Numbered from the stretch's first letter, positions 11,372 to 22,768 are shown. The stretch: DNA of 22,879 bases from Seiridium cupressi (GCA_036674765.1 JARVKI010000201.1:1-22879); one strand, 5' to 3'. The notes: generated by a model not told the origin, from the sequence alone. Numbers and translations: made by a program.

Positions 11372-13231
11372 TTACCCCTGCTGCGACATATGCGTAGGCA
11401 GGTTGTACGTAGCATAATCCGTGTGCACGAAGCCACGATCCACAATCGGCACGCTTTCGAGGACGTACTGCAGACTCTCGGCCAGGTCATGCGTATCCTT
11501 GAGCGGCGTGCTGGCATCCAATACGATGTCGACCTCAACGTTCAACTTGTCGCCCGCGTGGTACGCCTGCAGGCCCTGGATCTGGCGGATCGTCCGGGCG
11601 AAGCGCATGGTGAGGTACAGCAGCACGTTGCGCTGGTCGGCCGTGGCCGAGAAGCCCGAGAGGTTCTTGATGTGCTCGAGGGATGTCTGGGACCAGTTGA
11701 AGATGACGACGAGAGACAGGAGCAGACCGCCGAGGGCGTCGAGCCACCAGATCTGGGCGTAGTAGCCAACTATGGGAATCTCGGTTAGCAAAGCACTCTA
11801 AGCGCTGGCAGTGTTCGGGGGAAATATACCGATGGGGAACAGGATCGAGCCCGTGTTGAAGATGACGTCCGTCATGGCATCCGAAGCAAGGGCCTGGACA
11901 CTCGAGTTCTTCACCAGACGGCACCAGAGCCAGCAGAGACCCTTGATGAAGATGGTCCCTGCCATGATCCCGATTGCCGGAATACCGAGCTCGACAACCT
12001 CGCGGTCTGGGGACATGAGCCGTTGTATCGACTGTAATCCAACCTGGACAAAGGATGTAATCATGATGACGGAGAAGACCAGCACGCCCAAGGGCTCCAA
12101 TCTCCTTCGACCGACAGGGTACTTGTATTGATCCTGCCGACTGACCAGCCACGTGGTGATCCAGACAATGGCCGTGGAGAGAAAATCCAGAACCGCGTCC
12201 ACCAAACTGGCTAGCACCGACATGGAAGACACGGATATTATCACAGCAATCTTTCCAGCCAGCAGGATGAAGTTTGCCGCAAAGTTGATGTAAATGGCCG
12301 TGGTGACGATGCTGTCGCTGCTGTCCACATCATCGTCGTCCTCGAGCCATGGGATCTCGGGCTTGGGCCCTTCCCCATCCCAAACTGCCTCATCCTCATC
12401 ATCCTCGTTGCTGAACAACGGCGTCGTTTCCGTGGCGCGGTAGATGTCCCTAGGCGTCCGCTTGACCTTCTTGGGGTTCTTGGCCGACTCGCCGTTCTGA
12501 GCTTCACCGTTTCCGTTCTCTTCCCCGGGCGGCGAGCTGTCACTCGTCTTGCTCCCTGTGCCCTCGATGAAGCTGCCTACCGCGCTCCTGCTCGCGCTGC
12601 CCGGCTCCTCACGGATGGTGTCCGGAATCTCAACGCCGCGGAAGTGGCTCGCGGGCATATCGTTGTACTCATTGAGCAGGTCATGCGGCAAGCTGCTGTC
12701 CAGCAGTCGGTCAATGTACAGGTACTGCTGGATGAGATAATTGGTCCTCTCATAGTACGCCCGGATGGGCTTCCGCATGTCCCCCAGCTGCTCCTCGGTC
12801 TTCCAGTAGCGCTCCCACCGATACCGCGGGTTCGAGTTGCCAATCAGCCGCATGCTGCGCACGGGACGGCTCATCAGGACCGCCGAGAGGCGGCGTTCCT
12901 CGTACAGCGAGCGCCGCGACGCGTTTTCATCGTCGCTGGCTGGCGCGCCGACGTGACCGCCAACATGGGGAAGCATTGAGGTGGCCTCAACCCCGATATG
13001 CCCCTCGAGATCCGAGGGGTGGTCATGGACGACCGATGACCGCCTTGCTGCTCCGTAGTTCTGGAGAGAGCCGTGAGAACGGTTGCGGATCAGGTGCGCA
13101 AGGGTTCCCTGGCCCCGCGGCGAGAAGGTTGGCGGTGCTTCATCTTGCAGGACGAGGAAGCCTCTGCGAGGGAGACCGCCGCCACGGCTGGGAGATTTGG
13201 AGAGGAGGGCCTGTGCCTCGTTTGACGACAT
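11372..13231 (-). CDS. Cation diffusion facilitator transporter, Mn-type motifs
   Basis: Two exons, 13231-11830 and 11769-11372, flank a 60-nt intron (donor GTATAT, branch GCTAAC, acceptor CATAG) and give 599 aa. About 305 N-terminal residues are hydrophilic and low-complexity, with acidic patches (EDDEDEAVWDGE, WLEDDDDVDSSDS). Six membrane segments follow, from about residue 308. The metal-site motifs are DAVLD in segment 2 (D345, D349) and DAMTD in segment 5 (D451, D455). Paired DxxxD is the signature of the manganese branch of the family, whereas Zn transporters usually carry His. The C-terminal cytoplasmic domain ends in DRGFVHTDYA. The family exports divalent cations from the cytosol by proton antiport, into an organelle or out of the cell. 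Mn2+ as substrate is inference, and the membrane cannot be told from sequence. The gene diverges from ADE8. Confidence 0.94.
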
Positions 13232-14383
13232 TGCGGATGGTGATTAGAGCTCTTTCGCCTTGCGGGCGAGGTCTTTTCAGCCGCCTGAGCTATGACGTTG
13301 CAATGCAAAGCTTTGCTAGGAGCGAGCAGAGACTGCAATACGCCTCTTGACCCGTGTACCGTTGAGCCAGGGCAGGGACTGCCAACCTGCTTAAGATCCT
13401 CGTGAACGCAACCTTGTAGAACCAGCCGTCGTTGCCATCGCTATCACTGCTCTGCATTTGATGGCGGATGTACCGCGGCGGCTGAGCCAGCACTTTGAAG
13501 TGCCGGTAGTGCGAGCTAAAGGCTACTTTGTAACTAGTAGCTCGAAACAGGCTCGCCATGGCCATGCAGATGTTGGGTGCACGGAGAGTCTGACCAGTGG
13601 TTCAGTGCTACGACATCATAGAGTCAATTCATTGGAACTTGTCGAGCACGAAACATGATGACATTTTTCAGTCTGCACACAACGAACTTGGGATTGAGTG
13701 CGAGGCTTTGCTCAAGGCTGCTGGGATGATCTCTGGTTTGCTGGCAGGCGAGCTGCTTCTTACATGGAGAAACGATTTTAGCTACATTAGGTAGTTAGTG
13801 GTAAAATGGGTTGAGTTTAGGTGGGGCCAGACACTTTGACCGTTAAGATCTTCAGGGTCGTGTTGGATGGATCGAATGGGCCTCTTCATGCTTGGTTGAC
13901 CCCGATCCTCACTAGATAAATTAAAACGAGAATGGCATGTTTCGGACAAGATGATTGACGTGTTCTCGTTACGTGTTCGAGGCCATGCTGCTCAAGTGTA
14001 ACCCAACAACACAACAGCAGCAGCAGTAATAAGCTCGGCGCCTTGGCAGCTGAGCTCGTTCAAGAGCTTACATAGCTCAAAGATTGTGCAGCCAATCCCA
14101 GCTGCATAAACCATCAGAGCTCATATCCCCACTAAACGCGGGCATCGGCCGGCCTACGTGCCCCGAGAAACGCTGCACCACCTTGCGAACACAAAAATTT
14201 TCCGATCCGGTAAGGCATATCATATCGCATTATCCGCTACGCTTGTGCATAGGGCAGCTTATGTCTGCCCAATCACACAGAGAATATCTCGAACCCTTTG
14301 AGAAACATCTCTTGTCTATACCGTGAACGTTTCTTCCAACAGCCTTGCTTTTTTGACATCTGACATCAAGCGAGATCCTAAGC
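13232..14383. promoter_or_regulatory. Divergent intergenic region between the CDF gene and ADE8
   Basis: These 1152 bp hold the promoters and leaders of both genes. The reading frames here are short, mostly lack an ATG and show no domain. A CAG run of four units lies at 14015-14026. A T-rich stretch at 14347-14354 precedes the ADE8 ATG. I cannot assign specific transcription-factor sites. Confidence 0.65.
14261..14326 (+). promoter_or_regulatory. Upstream ORF of 21 codons in the ADE8 leader
   Basis: An ATG-started frame begins with MSAQSHREYLEPF and stops 57 nt before the ADE8 start codon, with no other ATG in between. If transcription begins upstream of 14261, ribosomes would meet this frame first. 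The transcription start is unknown, so a role in translation is only possible. Confidence 0.35.
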
Positions 14384-15122
14384 ATGGCTGAAAAGGTGCG
14401 CCTCTCGGTGTTATGCTCCGGAAACGGAAGCAACTTACAAGCCTTGATCGACAACGTCCAGAGCGGTGTTATACCTGGCGAGATCATCAAGGTCACCGTG
14501 GATAAGAAGGATGCCTACGCCATCAAGCGGGCTGAGGCTGCTGGTATCCCAACCGACTACTTCAACAAGATCAACCAGAAATTTGTTGCTGCCGGCGAGA
14601 AGGACCCCGAGAAGGTCAAAGAGGGGCGCTCCAATTACGATGCGGCCCTGGCTGAGAGGATACTCAATGACAAGCCCGAACTTGTCGTTCTTGCCGGCTG
14701 GATGCATGTCTTCAGCGCAAGCTTCTTGCGACCCCTCGCAGCTGTTGGCGTCGATGTCATTAATCTGCATCCAGCCAGGCCGGGTTCGTTTGCCGTCCTT
14801 ACCTTTCGATGACGAGCTGGGTTTGACTGACTTGTGTTCCTTGGTCCTAGGTTGCTATGACGGTGCTGGGGCCATTCAAAGGGCCTATGCAGACTATCAG
14901 GCAGGCGTACTGCCAGACAATACCACTGGAATCATGATCCATCATGTCATAGAGCAGGTGGACAGAGGCGCGCCCATTCTGGTCAAGGACATCGTGATAC
15001 AACCCGGAGAGAGCCTGGAACAGCTCACAGAGAGGATGCATGGTTCTGAGCACGAGTTGATCGTCGAGGCCACCGCCATCAAGGCTAAACAGATCCTGGC
15101 CAAAAGACAATCAGCATCATGA
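14384..15122 (+). CDS. ADE8: Phosphoribosylglycinamide formyltransferase (GART)
   Basis: Two exons, 14384-14783 and 14851-15122, are joined over a 67-nt intron (donor GTTCGT, branch-like CTGAC, acceptor CCTAG). They give 223 aa, against 214 in yeast Ade8. The enzyme transfers a formyl group from 10-formyl-tetrahydrofolate to GAR, the third step of de novo purine synthesis, in the cytosol. Near the N-terminus is the phosphate-binding loop SGNGSN (residues 12-17). The catalytic set known from E. coli PurN is present: N127 and H129 in INLHP, and D171 in EQVDRGAP. The stretch after INLHP reads ARPGCYDG, where relatives have A-L-P-G; the Leu to Arg change is unusual. If the intron stayed in, translation would stop at 14812. 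ATG context is good (A at -3, G at +4). Confidence 0.95.
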
Positions 15123-18100
15123 GATACGAGACCAGGGAAGAATGACAAAAGTTCAAAATGAAAGATTCAGTATATCTGGGCAGGTAAGCCTAGACTAGAG
15201 ATACTCTGGATGCAGTTGTAGCCAACTGCATTTCTGAAGGCTCATGCCTTTCTGATACCTGGCAAACCTACTAGATGCTTCCGGAAGACAGACTTGTGAG
15301 ATGGTGGTCGAGCATGGACTAATACCTCGGGAGGTACATTGCCAGTGATTGGATTCCGAAGAAGCACCCATCAACGTTGACAGACAAGAATATTGAGTAT
15401 GCCCTCGTCGTGATAAGTGTTGTATGTTTGCGTACAAGGGAAGCCATTCACAACCTAGCCGCCCCTGATCTACTTGGCCACTCGCCAGGTCTCCGACTCC
15501 GCAAAGGCCGCTAACCAAATGCGCACGGCTCTAAACCCTAAATGGCGTTCTACTGCCCTCAGCTGCAGCCAGAGAAGCCTCAATTTGATGTCATCCGATC
15601 GGCACGAAGTGTGCATCACTAAGGAACAAAGACCCGCTTTGCTTGGTCTTAAATGCCCGTATTCACGTTAGTTTGTAGTAGATCAGTTCGTGTGCGATAC
15701 AAGATTGCATAAGATCATGTTCAACCCGGTCAGATCAGCAGTATACAAAATCGCAGTATTTCGGAGACCATCGAGTTTGTGGCTTCGCTGTCAGAGTGCC
15801 ATTTGCATCCGGTGCTTGACCCTAGTCGCTCCACGGTAAACGGTTGTCGTCCCTGGTCATGGTCATGGTGAACGTGGCGCGGATTGAGGAAAAAACTTAC
15901 TCGGTTGCCTGCTGTTGAAGCCCAAAGAGGACAGAATTTAGGTTGCTGTTTGCCCATTTCAGTAACACGTCCATTGACCAGGGGACACATCTCACGTTAG
16001 ATCAGATCTTTCGGGCGGCTCGGCTAACTCCAAGGCTGGGCTAAGATCAATGGGGCAGCGAAGGGCCGCCTCGGCCGGCGGGCGCTGGATGAGATTTATC
16101 GATGCGTGAGCGTACGGGGCACATCCTGGTCTACTTTCCCATTGGAGAGAACCCCTGAGTCGCGAGATCGAATAGTTCAAGAGCTGGCAGACTAACTATC
16201 GATCTGGAGAGATTTGATTTATGCAGGAACTGACAGTAATGCTGTTAAATTCAAGCCTGAGTGGGGAATTGGCTAGGTGCTGGAGAGTTGGAGAAAGCCG
16301 TTCTTGGCTCTGAGCTTGAGTGATTGCGAGGTCCGAGGTAGCAATCGGTAGGCTGTTCAAATTGACTCCAGGATAATGGAACATCAGGCGGAACAGGTGG
16401 GAATACGAGTGTTCGATGTTAGACACAGACCACTTCTGGGGCTAAGAGGTCAGGACAGGGGTCGTGACAAGATAAACCACTAATAAAGAGTTTGATATTG
16501 ATCGTTGGCCCACAAACTCCATATTGATCCCCCGCTGTTTTCGATGGCGCTTGAAGGGAGACAGGTAAATGCTTTTGTGAAAACCGAGAGAGATTACACA
16601 ACTTATCGAGTACAGATGTGTTGTACCATCAGGGTGGTTGCTCCGACCCGCGTGCTGGCTGATGCCCATTCACCGATTGCTAGTGGCACATGTTCGATTT
16701 AGCACATAGATGTACGTAGGTTAGTTGCTTCCGAGCTTCAAGAGAATCAAAACTCGACAGTCATGGCGGGAACCTTGTCCAATTGTTGATACATATGAGA
16801 CACCCTTGTTATAGCTGGACGGTGAAGAGCAGGCGTATGGAACATATAGCTCGAAGCAGGCGGGTTTGAATGGAGCCACCATCGACCCCGAAGCTTTTCG
16901 TCGACGTTATGGGAGGGTATTAGAACAAACCCCAACGCACCTCAAAGCCATCTGCTGACAACTCGATACCTGGGACCGGGGAATCGGGGCGAAAGCTGCT
17001 GTGTCACCTCGACAAACTTCTTGTTGAGTGTATTCCTTGGGGAGTTGCGTATGCCGCCAATGCATGGACGATGTCACCAGGCGTAGGATTACGTCGTGGA
17101 TGGCGCAAGTTCTGTATGGTAGCAGCCAGCGTGTGCATACTAGTAGCAGAGTCAAAAAGGCAGTCGCTCCTCATTGTCGGTCCGAGTACAACGTTTTCCT
17201 TCGGCCATGTCAAAATCCATGTGGCATCTGGCTTGGAGGCGTTGAGTGTGTGAATGCTTGCAGGGGTTCCCACCATAACCTTGGGCCAGCAGTGCGGAGA
17301 AGGGGTGATTTTGACTTTGTCCCAGCATGAAGCTCCTGGGTTGTAAGACGCCAGAGGCTTGAAACCCGACGCCTTCCGGGACTTGATAGACATATCCCAT
17401 GCAACGACAAGCGTGTGTCGCTGGTCAGGCTCAGCACCCAGACCACGAGCAGGCTGCTCTTTGGGTTCGCCAATTTCCAAATGCCATTTAGGACCTCGCG
17501 ATCTCCCCTGGAGTGGAGCCGGAGCTTCGAGGTCTCCGAACTAGACTGTAAGTCTGTACTGTAACAGCAGCACTTGCTGCGCGCTAGCGGCTTCAAACTC
17601 AAGTGGTCAGCGACTACGGGCGGAAGAAAAATAAAAATGAATGGGTCGTAATTCCTCTCATTTTCTCCGGCCTCGAGAAGCGTTGATTGTACGGCGCGGT
17701 ACCACACCATCGCGCAGTTGGCGCTGGGAAGAAGAAGCGTGGCCAAATGCTGGTAGACTTCTCTCTAGCTAGCAGCCTGCTGACGAGGTCGGTGTATTCC
17801 GCATTCCTGCTGGCGGCGACATGTGTATGTTCCGGGCGTTTGGCAACGTTGAACGTTCGTGACTGATGAGCCGCTGCAAGGAGTCCAATGCATCCGTCTA
17901 CGTCTGCCCCTACTGCACAGTCCAGCCAAGGTGGCCGCCGGGAACCTTTGCCCTTGGCAGCGTTACTAATGCGCAGTTGCGAAGCGTGCAGCCTAGCTCG
18001 TGGATGAGTGGTTGGAATCAAGGTTGTGCACCAGCTCAGTTACGAGACGCTTGGCCGAGATGAACCGCGTCGGCGCCACTCCACGAGCCAATGCCACCCA

Positions 18101-18578
18101 ATTTCGTGCCCCTGGCCCAATTCACTGGAGCGCGCTCCAAGCACATACGCCCACCCCAGTCATTCGCAAGAATCTCGATATGCGGGCTCCATCAAGAACC
18201 CGCCACGCCACGCCAGTCAGTTCACGGCTCTGCAGCGGCTCTGGCTCCTCCCTGTGTCAGCCATCTGCGAGCGTGTTGTGTTCTGCGTTCATGGGCGCTC
18301 TGGATGGCTTCGCCTGCTGGGAATGGTCTTCCTTTCCATTGTCTGGCGACGCTCATGCTCGAGGGAGGAGTCAGAGTGCAGAACGCCCACTTGGCGCTCT
18401 GCTCTAGGCTTTTCCAGCCAGCGAGAAGCTGCCCACAGTGCCTTCGGAACAGGTACTAGTGCCCTGAGCACCCTGGACACCCTGGACCACTCCATCTAAT
18501 AAAAATAGACTAGGTAGCTCTCATGGGTGGTACAACTGGGACGGAGGCTGACCTGACTGACCTGCCCTGCCGGGGATG
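15123..18578. other. Long gene-poor region downstream of ADE8
   Basis: The first few hundred bases should contain the ADE8 3' UTR. After that I find no gene I can support in about 3.4 kb. The longest frames lie on the minus strand (17004-17480, 158 codons; 17210-17746, 178 codons) and the plus strand (18008-18499, 163 codons). They overlap one another in different frames, show no domain and are rich in residues that appear in chance frames. Base composition is ordinary, with no RIP-like depletion. A noncoding RNA or an unrecognised intron-rich gene remains possible. Confidence 0.55.
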
Positions 18579-19553
18579 TGAAAACGAAGGAAAATAACAT
18601 CCGATCCGTCTCTGCATTGCCGTCATCGAGCCTCCTCCATTCTCTCCTCTCCTTTCGCTGAGATTTCCTAACCTCTTCAAAGCACCTGGCCAAGGAAAAG
18701 TCCTCATTGGCTGTTAATTTGTGCATTCAACGTGTTTCCATTGCTCGAGCTTGATCCTGCCTGTCCAGTCACTCATTCTTCCGCACCATCCCCATCGACC
18801 TCGAGCTGCGTTTGTCCGCCGTCCGTCAATCAGCTCTACTCGTTTCTTGTGCATTCGTCCGGCCCGTCCACCCTACCGCCTTGTATTGTCGTGCTTTTGA
18901 TCGCAAACTACCAACACGTCTTCGGCATCCATTCAGTACGATTCAACAGGAGGACACAATCGCTTTTGTCAGCAGAGACATCATAACCGAACTCTCCTGG
19001 CGCTGTTCCCAGACAATTACATTGTGTAAGTCGCAGTCCGGTCACCTCCCACTCCTACCGACAAACCCTTCCATGACAATGGTGAGCTCTCGACCATCAT
19101 GTCATGCTACCAACAACCTTGTTGGATTGCGATGACGCCGCCAAAGCTGTCCGGCGGACCATCAAGAACATTTCATTTGTCATCTTGGATTTGAACCGAC
19201 AAATACCAGCAAGCTACAGTAATTACTCTGGCCACGCATATCGGGCTCAGCAACTCTGTTTACCAGTTCGCGTGTCACCGCAGGCTCCGGGAGTGCGGCA
19301 AGTCACTTTTTCGTGTTGAACATTGCTAACTCTAGGCCTTTGGCTCATGCAGTTGTCCGTAACCTCGCGTCATATCCAGAAGCCGCGACAGATCCCACCC
19401 CCTCCTGGCCATATTCGTCGATGAACCTCGAGGAACTCATTTTTGCACATCTGTAACCATTTAGAAAGCGGATCGCAAGTCGCTCGACGGCTATCGATTT
19501 CAACTTTTATGGGATTGCAGTGATCTCGTGGGCTTCCCTCCAAGTCATTCTAT
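18579..19553 (+). promoter_or_regulatory. Probable promoter and long 5' leader of the 897-aa protein gene
   Basis: No ATG occurs on the plus strand from 18579 to 19072, about 494 nt. The segment is pyrimidine-rich (for example 18630-18657). This suggests a transcribed leader under selection against upstream starts. A strong donor GTAAGT stands at 19026-19031. Candidate acceptors are GCTAACTCTAG, ending at 19335, and a T-rich stretch ending GGATTGCAG at 19520. The ATGs at 19073 and after would be removed by splicing to the second acceptor. With the first, three short upstream frames remain (ATGs at 19347, about 19421 and 19509). Confidence 0.5.
19026..19520 (+). other. Candidate 5' UTR intron (acceptor at 19335 or 19520)
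   Basis: The donor GTAAGT is the fungal consensus. The 310-nt version ends with a branch site GCTAAC placed immediately before CTAG. The 495-nt version ends in a T-rich tract and GCAG, and leaves a leader with no ATG before the main start at 19554. RNA data would decide between them. Confidence 0.4.
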
Positions 19554-22446
19554 ATGCCTAGATTCCCGGTCAACTTCCGGCGGAAATCGACCGTTACAGA
19601 GGACCAGAATGGCCCATCGGAACCATCTTTTCGGGTCCTCGAGCGAAGTGACGTGGGTCCAGGAAAATCATTTGACGGGGGAGTAAGGATGATGAAGGCA
19701 GCAGGAGGCACTCCCAGGACAACTCTGCAAGAAATCGCGTTAGAGGACAACCTCTTCGCTGATTCGAAGAACAACCGGTAGGAACTAGCACCTCCAAATC
19801 CTTTCCCGTTTCCCTTGCATCTAGTGCACGATGCTGGTCGTAGCTCATGGCACGGTCCCTGACTACTCCAATTCTGCAACCCCTACCCCTATTTTTATTT
19901 TTACTCTTTTTTAGCACACAATGTCTCACCATGTCTAAGACGGGCTTACTCTAGCGTTGTTCAACATGCTAATCAGGTTCAGTGGCAGCGGTAGTTCCAA
20001 TACGACGAAGGCACCTTCAGACAATTCCTCGCGTCATAGCAATGCCTCCACGGCACCGTCATCCACCGACTACGCCGCACACGAAGAGTTGCGCAACTCG
20101 GCAAAAAGGCATCTCAATGACGCACCCCTTCCACCACCGCCAAAGTCTTCCGGGAGCGGATTCCTAAAGAGCGCCGGACGGACATTCTCCTTTGGCGGAT
20201 CGAAAAAGAACAACCTTCCGACAATCCCGGCAGACGAGCCAGTGCCAGCGGTTCCCGAACATTTTGAACCTCGGACGCCCGGCGGCCGTTCTCGGGCCCC
20301 CACAGCCTCGACAATCACGACGGCAACTCCGCCCCAGGTAGAAAGTCGAGATTTCATGCTGGATCTGGGTGGTGATTTAAGTAATATGCTATCAGCTTTC
20401 AACAAAAGAGCAAGTGTAGCCACTGTGAGGAATGAATCGGGACAGCCGGCCTTGGCCTCCCGGAATCTCACCACTGGCCGGCAAAGCCACCCTTCTCCAT
20501 TACATCTGGATCATTCGAGTGCAGTGGAGCCTCCGCCGAAATCGTGGAATAGTCAGCGCTCCGACGAAGGACTGCTCGGTTCCAACAGAGCGGTTGTATC
20601 TCCTCCTCCAATGGCCGCTGATGTACCCCCGCCTGTTCCCAGGCACAATATGAGTCCTGTGGCACGCAGGAAGACACCCGAGGAGGATGAAGAGGCCAAC
20701 CTACTGAACGACACGCTCGCCGCCACGAGATTTTTGTCTAGCGATGGGCCTTCTGGGAACACCTCTTCGAGAGGATACCGAAGAGATCAAGACAGTATTT
20801 CTAGTCTTAAAGAGTCATATGTAAAACCATCACGGTTCGATGCCATGGCGGATGAAGACAACATGTTTGAAACTTCGTTTTCACGTCCAAAACCTGCTCC
20901 AAGGTCCAACAATCGCTCGAATGGCCCCGCTCAGAACAAGGTCATGACTCCTGCCGAATTCGAGAAGTACCGCCTGGACAAAGTGAGACAGAGCCAGAGC
21001 AGCCCTGAAAGGGATAATTCGGACAACGAAGATGAGGACAGCTACGAGGATGACGAAGATGAGCGAGAGAAGACGATCGAGTTGGCAAAGCAGCGGCGCA
21101 AGCAGGAAGCTCACATGACAGTTTACCGACAGCAGATGATGAAAGTAACAGGAGAACAGTCAGGCAACACAGGGATCTCGAGGCCCAGCTTTGGCATGTC
21201 CATGAGCACACCAAATCTGTTGGCGGAAACGGGTCAATTATCTGGCACGTCTCCCACGCCACCGTCTGAAGGGTCTGAGGACGAGGAAGTGCCACTGGCG
21301 ATCCTGGCAGCACACGGCTTCCCAAACAAGAACCGACCGCCAACCCGATTGAGCAATATGGCCTCGAACCCGAATTTGCGAGGCCTTAACCAACCATCAT
21401 ACGTCCCCGGCCCTGGCTCCACGAACGGCGATGCGGCGAGGAATGCGGGTGGTCCCTTACCTGCATTCGCAAGGAAGCTTCCGCAGGACCCCTTTTTAGG
21501 TGCTGGCCTGGTCAACCAGGCTCCACGCGAAACATTTTCTCTTGCAGGAGGCGCTCCAGCAGCCACGCAAAATCGGCCCATGCCCGTAGGCGGACTAGTC
21601 GGAGTCATTGCTAATGAAGAGAAGGCTCGTGCCATGCGACGTGGCAGTCCGGCCGTCGACCAGATGAAGAATGGAATGCCGCCGCACATGCAGATGCCAA
21701 TGAACGGCTTCGACCCTATGGCTCAAATTCCACCACAGATGATGTATCCGCAACAGCCCATGCTGACGCCTGGCGATCAGGCCCAGATCCAGATGACACA
21801 GCAAATGCAGCAATTCATGCAAATGCAGATGGAGTTCATGCAGATGATGGCTGGCCAAAACCAGGCGCCCCCTCAGATGCAGATGCCAATGCAGGCGCAG
21901 GGCCCGGGCAGTATTCGTCCTGTGAGCCACATGCCGAGCCAGTCAATGGGCTCGACGATGGACGTGCGTCAGTCTTTCTTGGGTGACCCGATGACGATGG
22001 GAATGGGCGATGGAAGGAGCCTTGAACCGCCAAGGGGCGCTGACCAGATGCGCACAATGAGCATGGTGCAACCGAGCTCCGCCTCATGGATTCAACCTAT
22101 GCAGGGCGGTTATGGCGCACCATCGATTCGTCTTGCGCCAGGTGCTGGGTACGCACCTTCGATCGCCCCATCTGAACGTAGCAACATCGGCCTCCCGGGG
22201 CGGTATCGACCAGTGTCTAGCGTCAACCCTCTAGACGGCACAGGATCCAGGTCGAACACCATGTCGGGTGCCCTGCCGACTCTTTCCAAATTGCAGGCCG
22301 AAGTCAAAACCTCTCCGCTTGCCAACGAGGACGATGACGACGATGAGGAGGGCTGGGCGGCCATGAAGGCGAAGCGTGAGAAGAAGAAGAGCAGCTGGCG
22401 CACGAAGAAGAATTTTGGATCGGAGATCGGAGCTCTGATTAGCTAA
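19554..22446 (+). CDS. Large, mostly disordered fungal protein of unknown function
   Basis: Exon 1 (19554-19777) encodes MPRFPVNFRRKS... to ...EDNLFADSKNN. A donor GTAGGA and an acceptor ATCAG lead to exon 2 (19977-22446), giving 897 aa; the split codon makes Arg75. A second in-frame AG at 19982 would give 895 aa. I recall the short N-terminal block (RRKS, FRVLER, GKSFDGG, DNLFAD) as conserved among filamentous ascomycetes, but know no function. Seen in the sequence: Ser-rich stretches, proline runs (PLPPPPK near 126, PPPVP), an acidic patch followed by a charged, probably coiled segment (about 421-470), and a Met/Gln-rich tract (about 644-717). The C-terminus is acidic then basic: DDDDDEEGWAAMKAKREKKK. 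There is no signal peptide, membrane segment or enzyme domain. A scaffold or RNA-associated role is conceivable but unsupported. Confidence 0.85.
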
Positions 22447-22768
22447 ATGCATATCTCACGACACGGGTTTCCGGATTTTTATCTAAGCGACTTTTGAATA
22501 GCATTTCTTCGGCGGTGAGACTACAGGCATCGCGACTCATCGGTCGGGCATCGCTTTCACGAGACCAACGGAGCATAATACCTAGGATATATTGGTCGAG
22601 CAAAACCTCACATTTTCAGGACATGGCACTGGCATTTCGTGGGACCGGCCGAACGAAGACTTTCACATTTGATGTCCAGGGGATCAAGTAATTTTGTACT
22701 TTTCAAGAATATATGAACGGACATATATCTTCTTGGAAACATCTTGGGGAGGGAAGGAGCGGCATTGT
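22447..22768 (+). other. 3' flank of the disordered-protein gene
   Basis: No gene is seen in these 322 bp, which should include the 3' UTR. A hairpin with ATATATG (22709-22715) and CATATAT (22722-22728) around a 6-nt loop could mark the mRNA end region. A frame of 65 codons at 22494-22691 has no recognisable features. Confidence 0.6.

Noticed and set aside
14015..14026. CAG microsatellite
   Set aside because: Only four units; too short to be notable beyond a mention.
15533..15541. Telomere-like AAACCCTAA
   Set aside because: A single copy without repeats; no telomeric tract (TTAGGG arrays) anywhere in the window.
17004..18021. Three overlapping minus-strand frames (158, 178 and 135 codons)
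   Set aside because: They overlap in different frames and cannot all code; none shows a domain or a convincing exon chain.
18008..18499. 163-codon plus-strand frame
   Set aside because: Two other plus frames are open over the same bases, and the product is rich in Ser, Arg, Cys and His as in chance frames.
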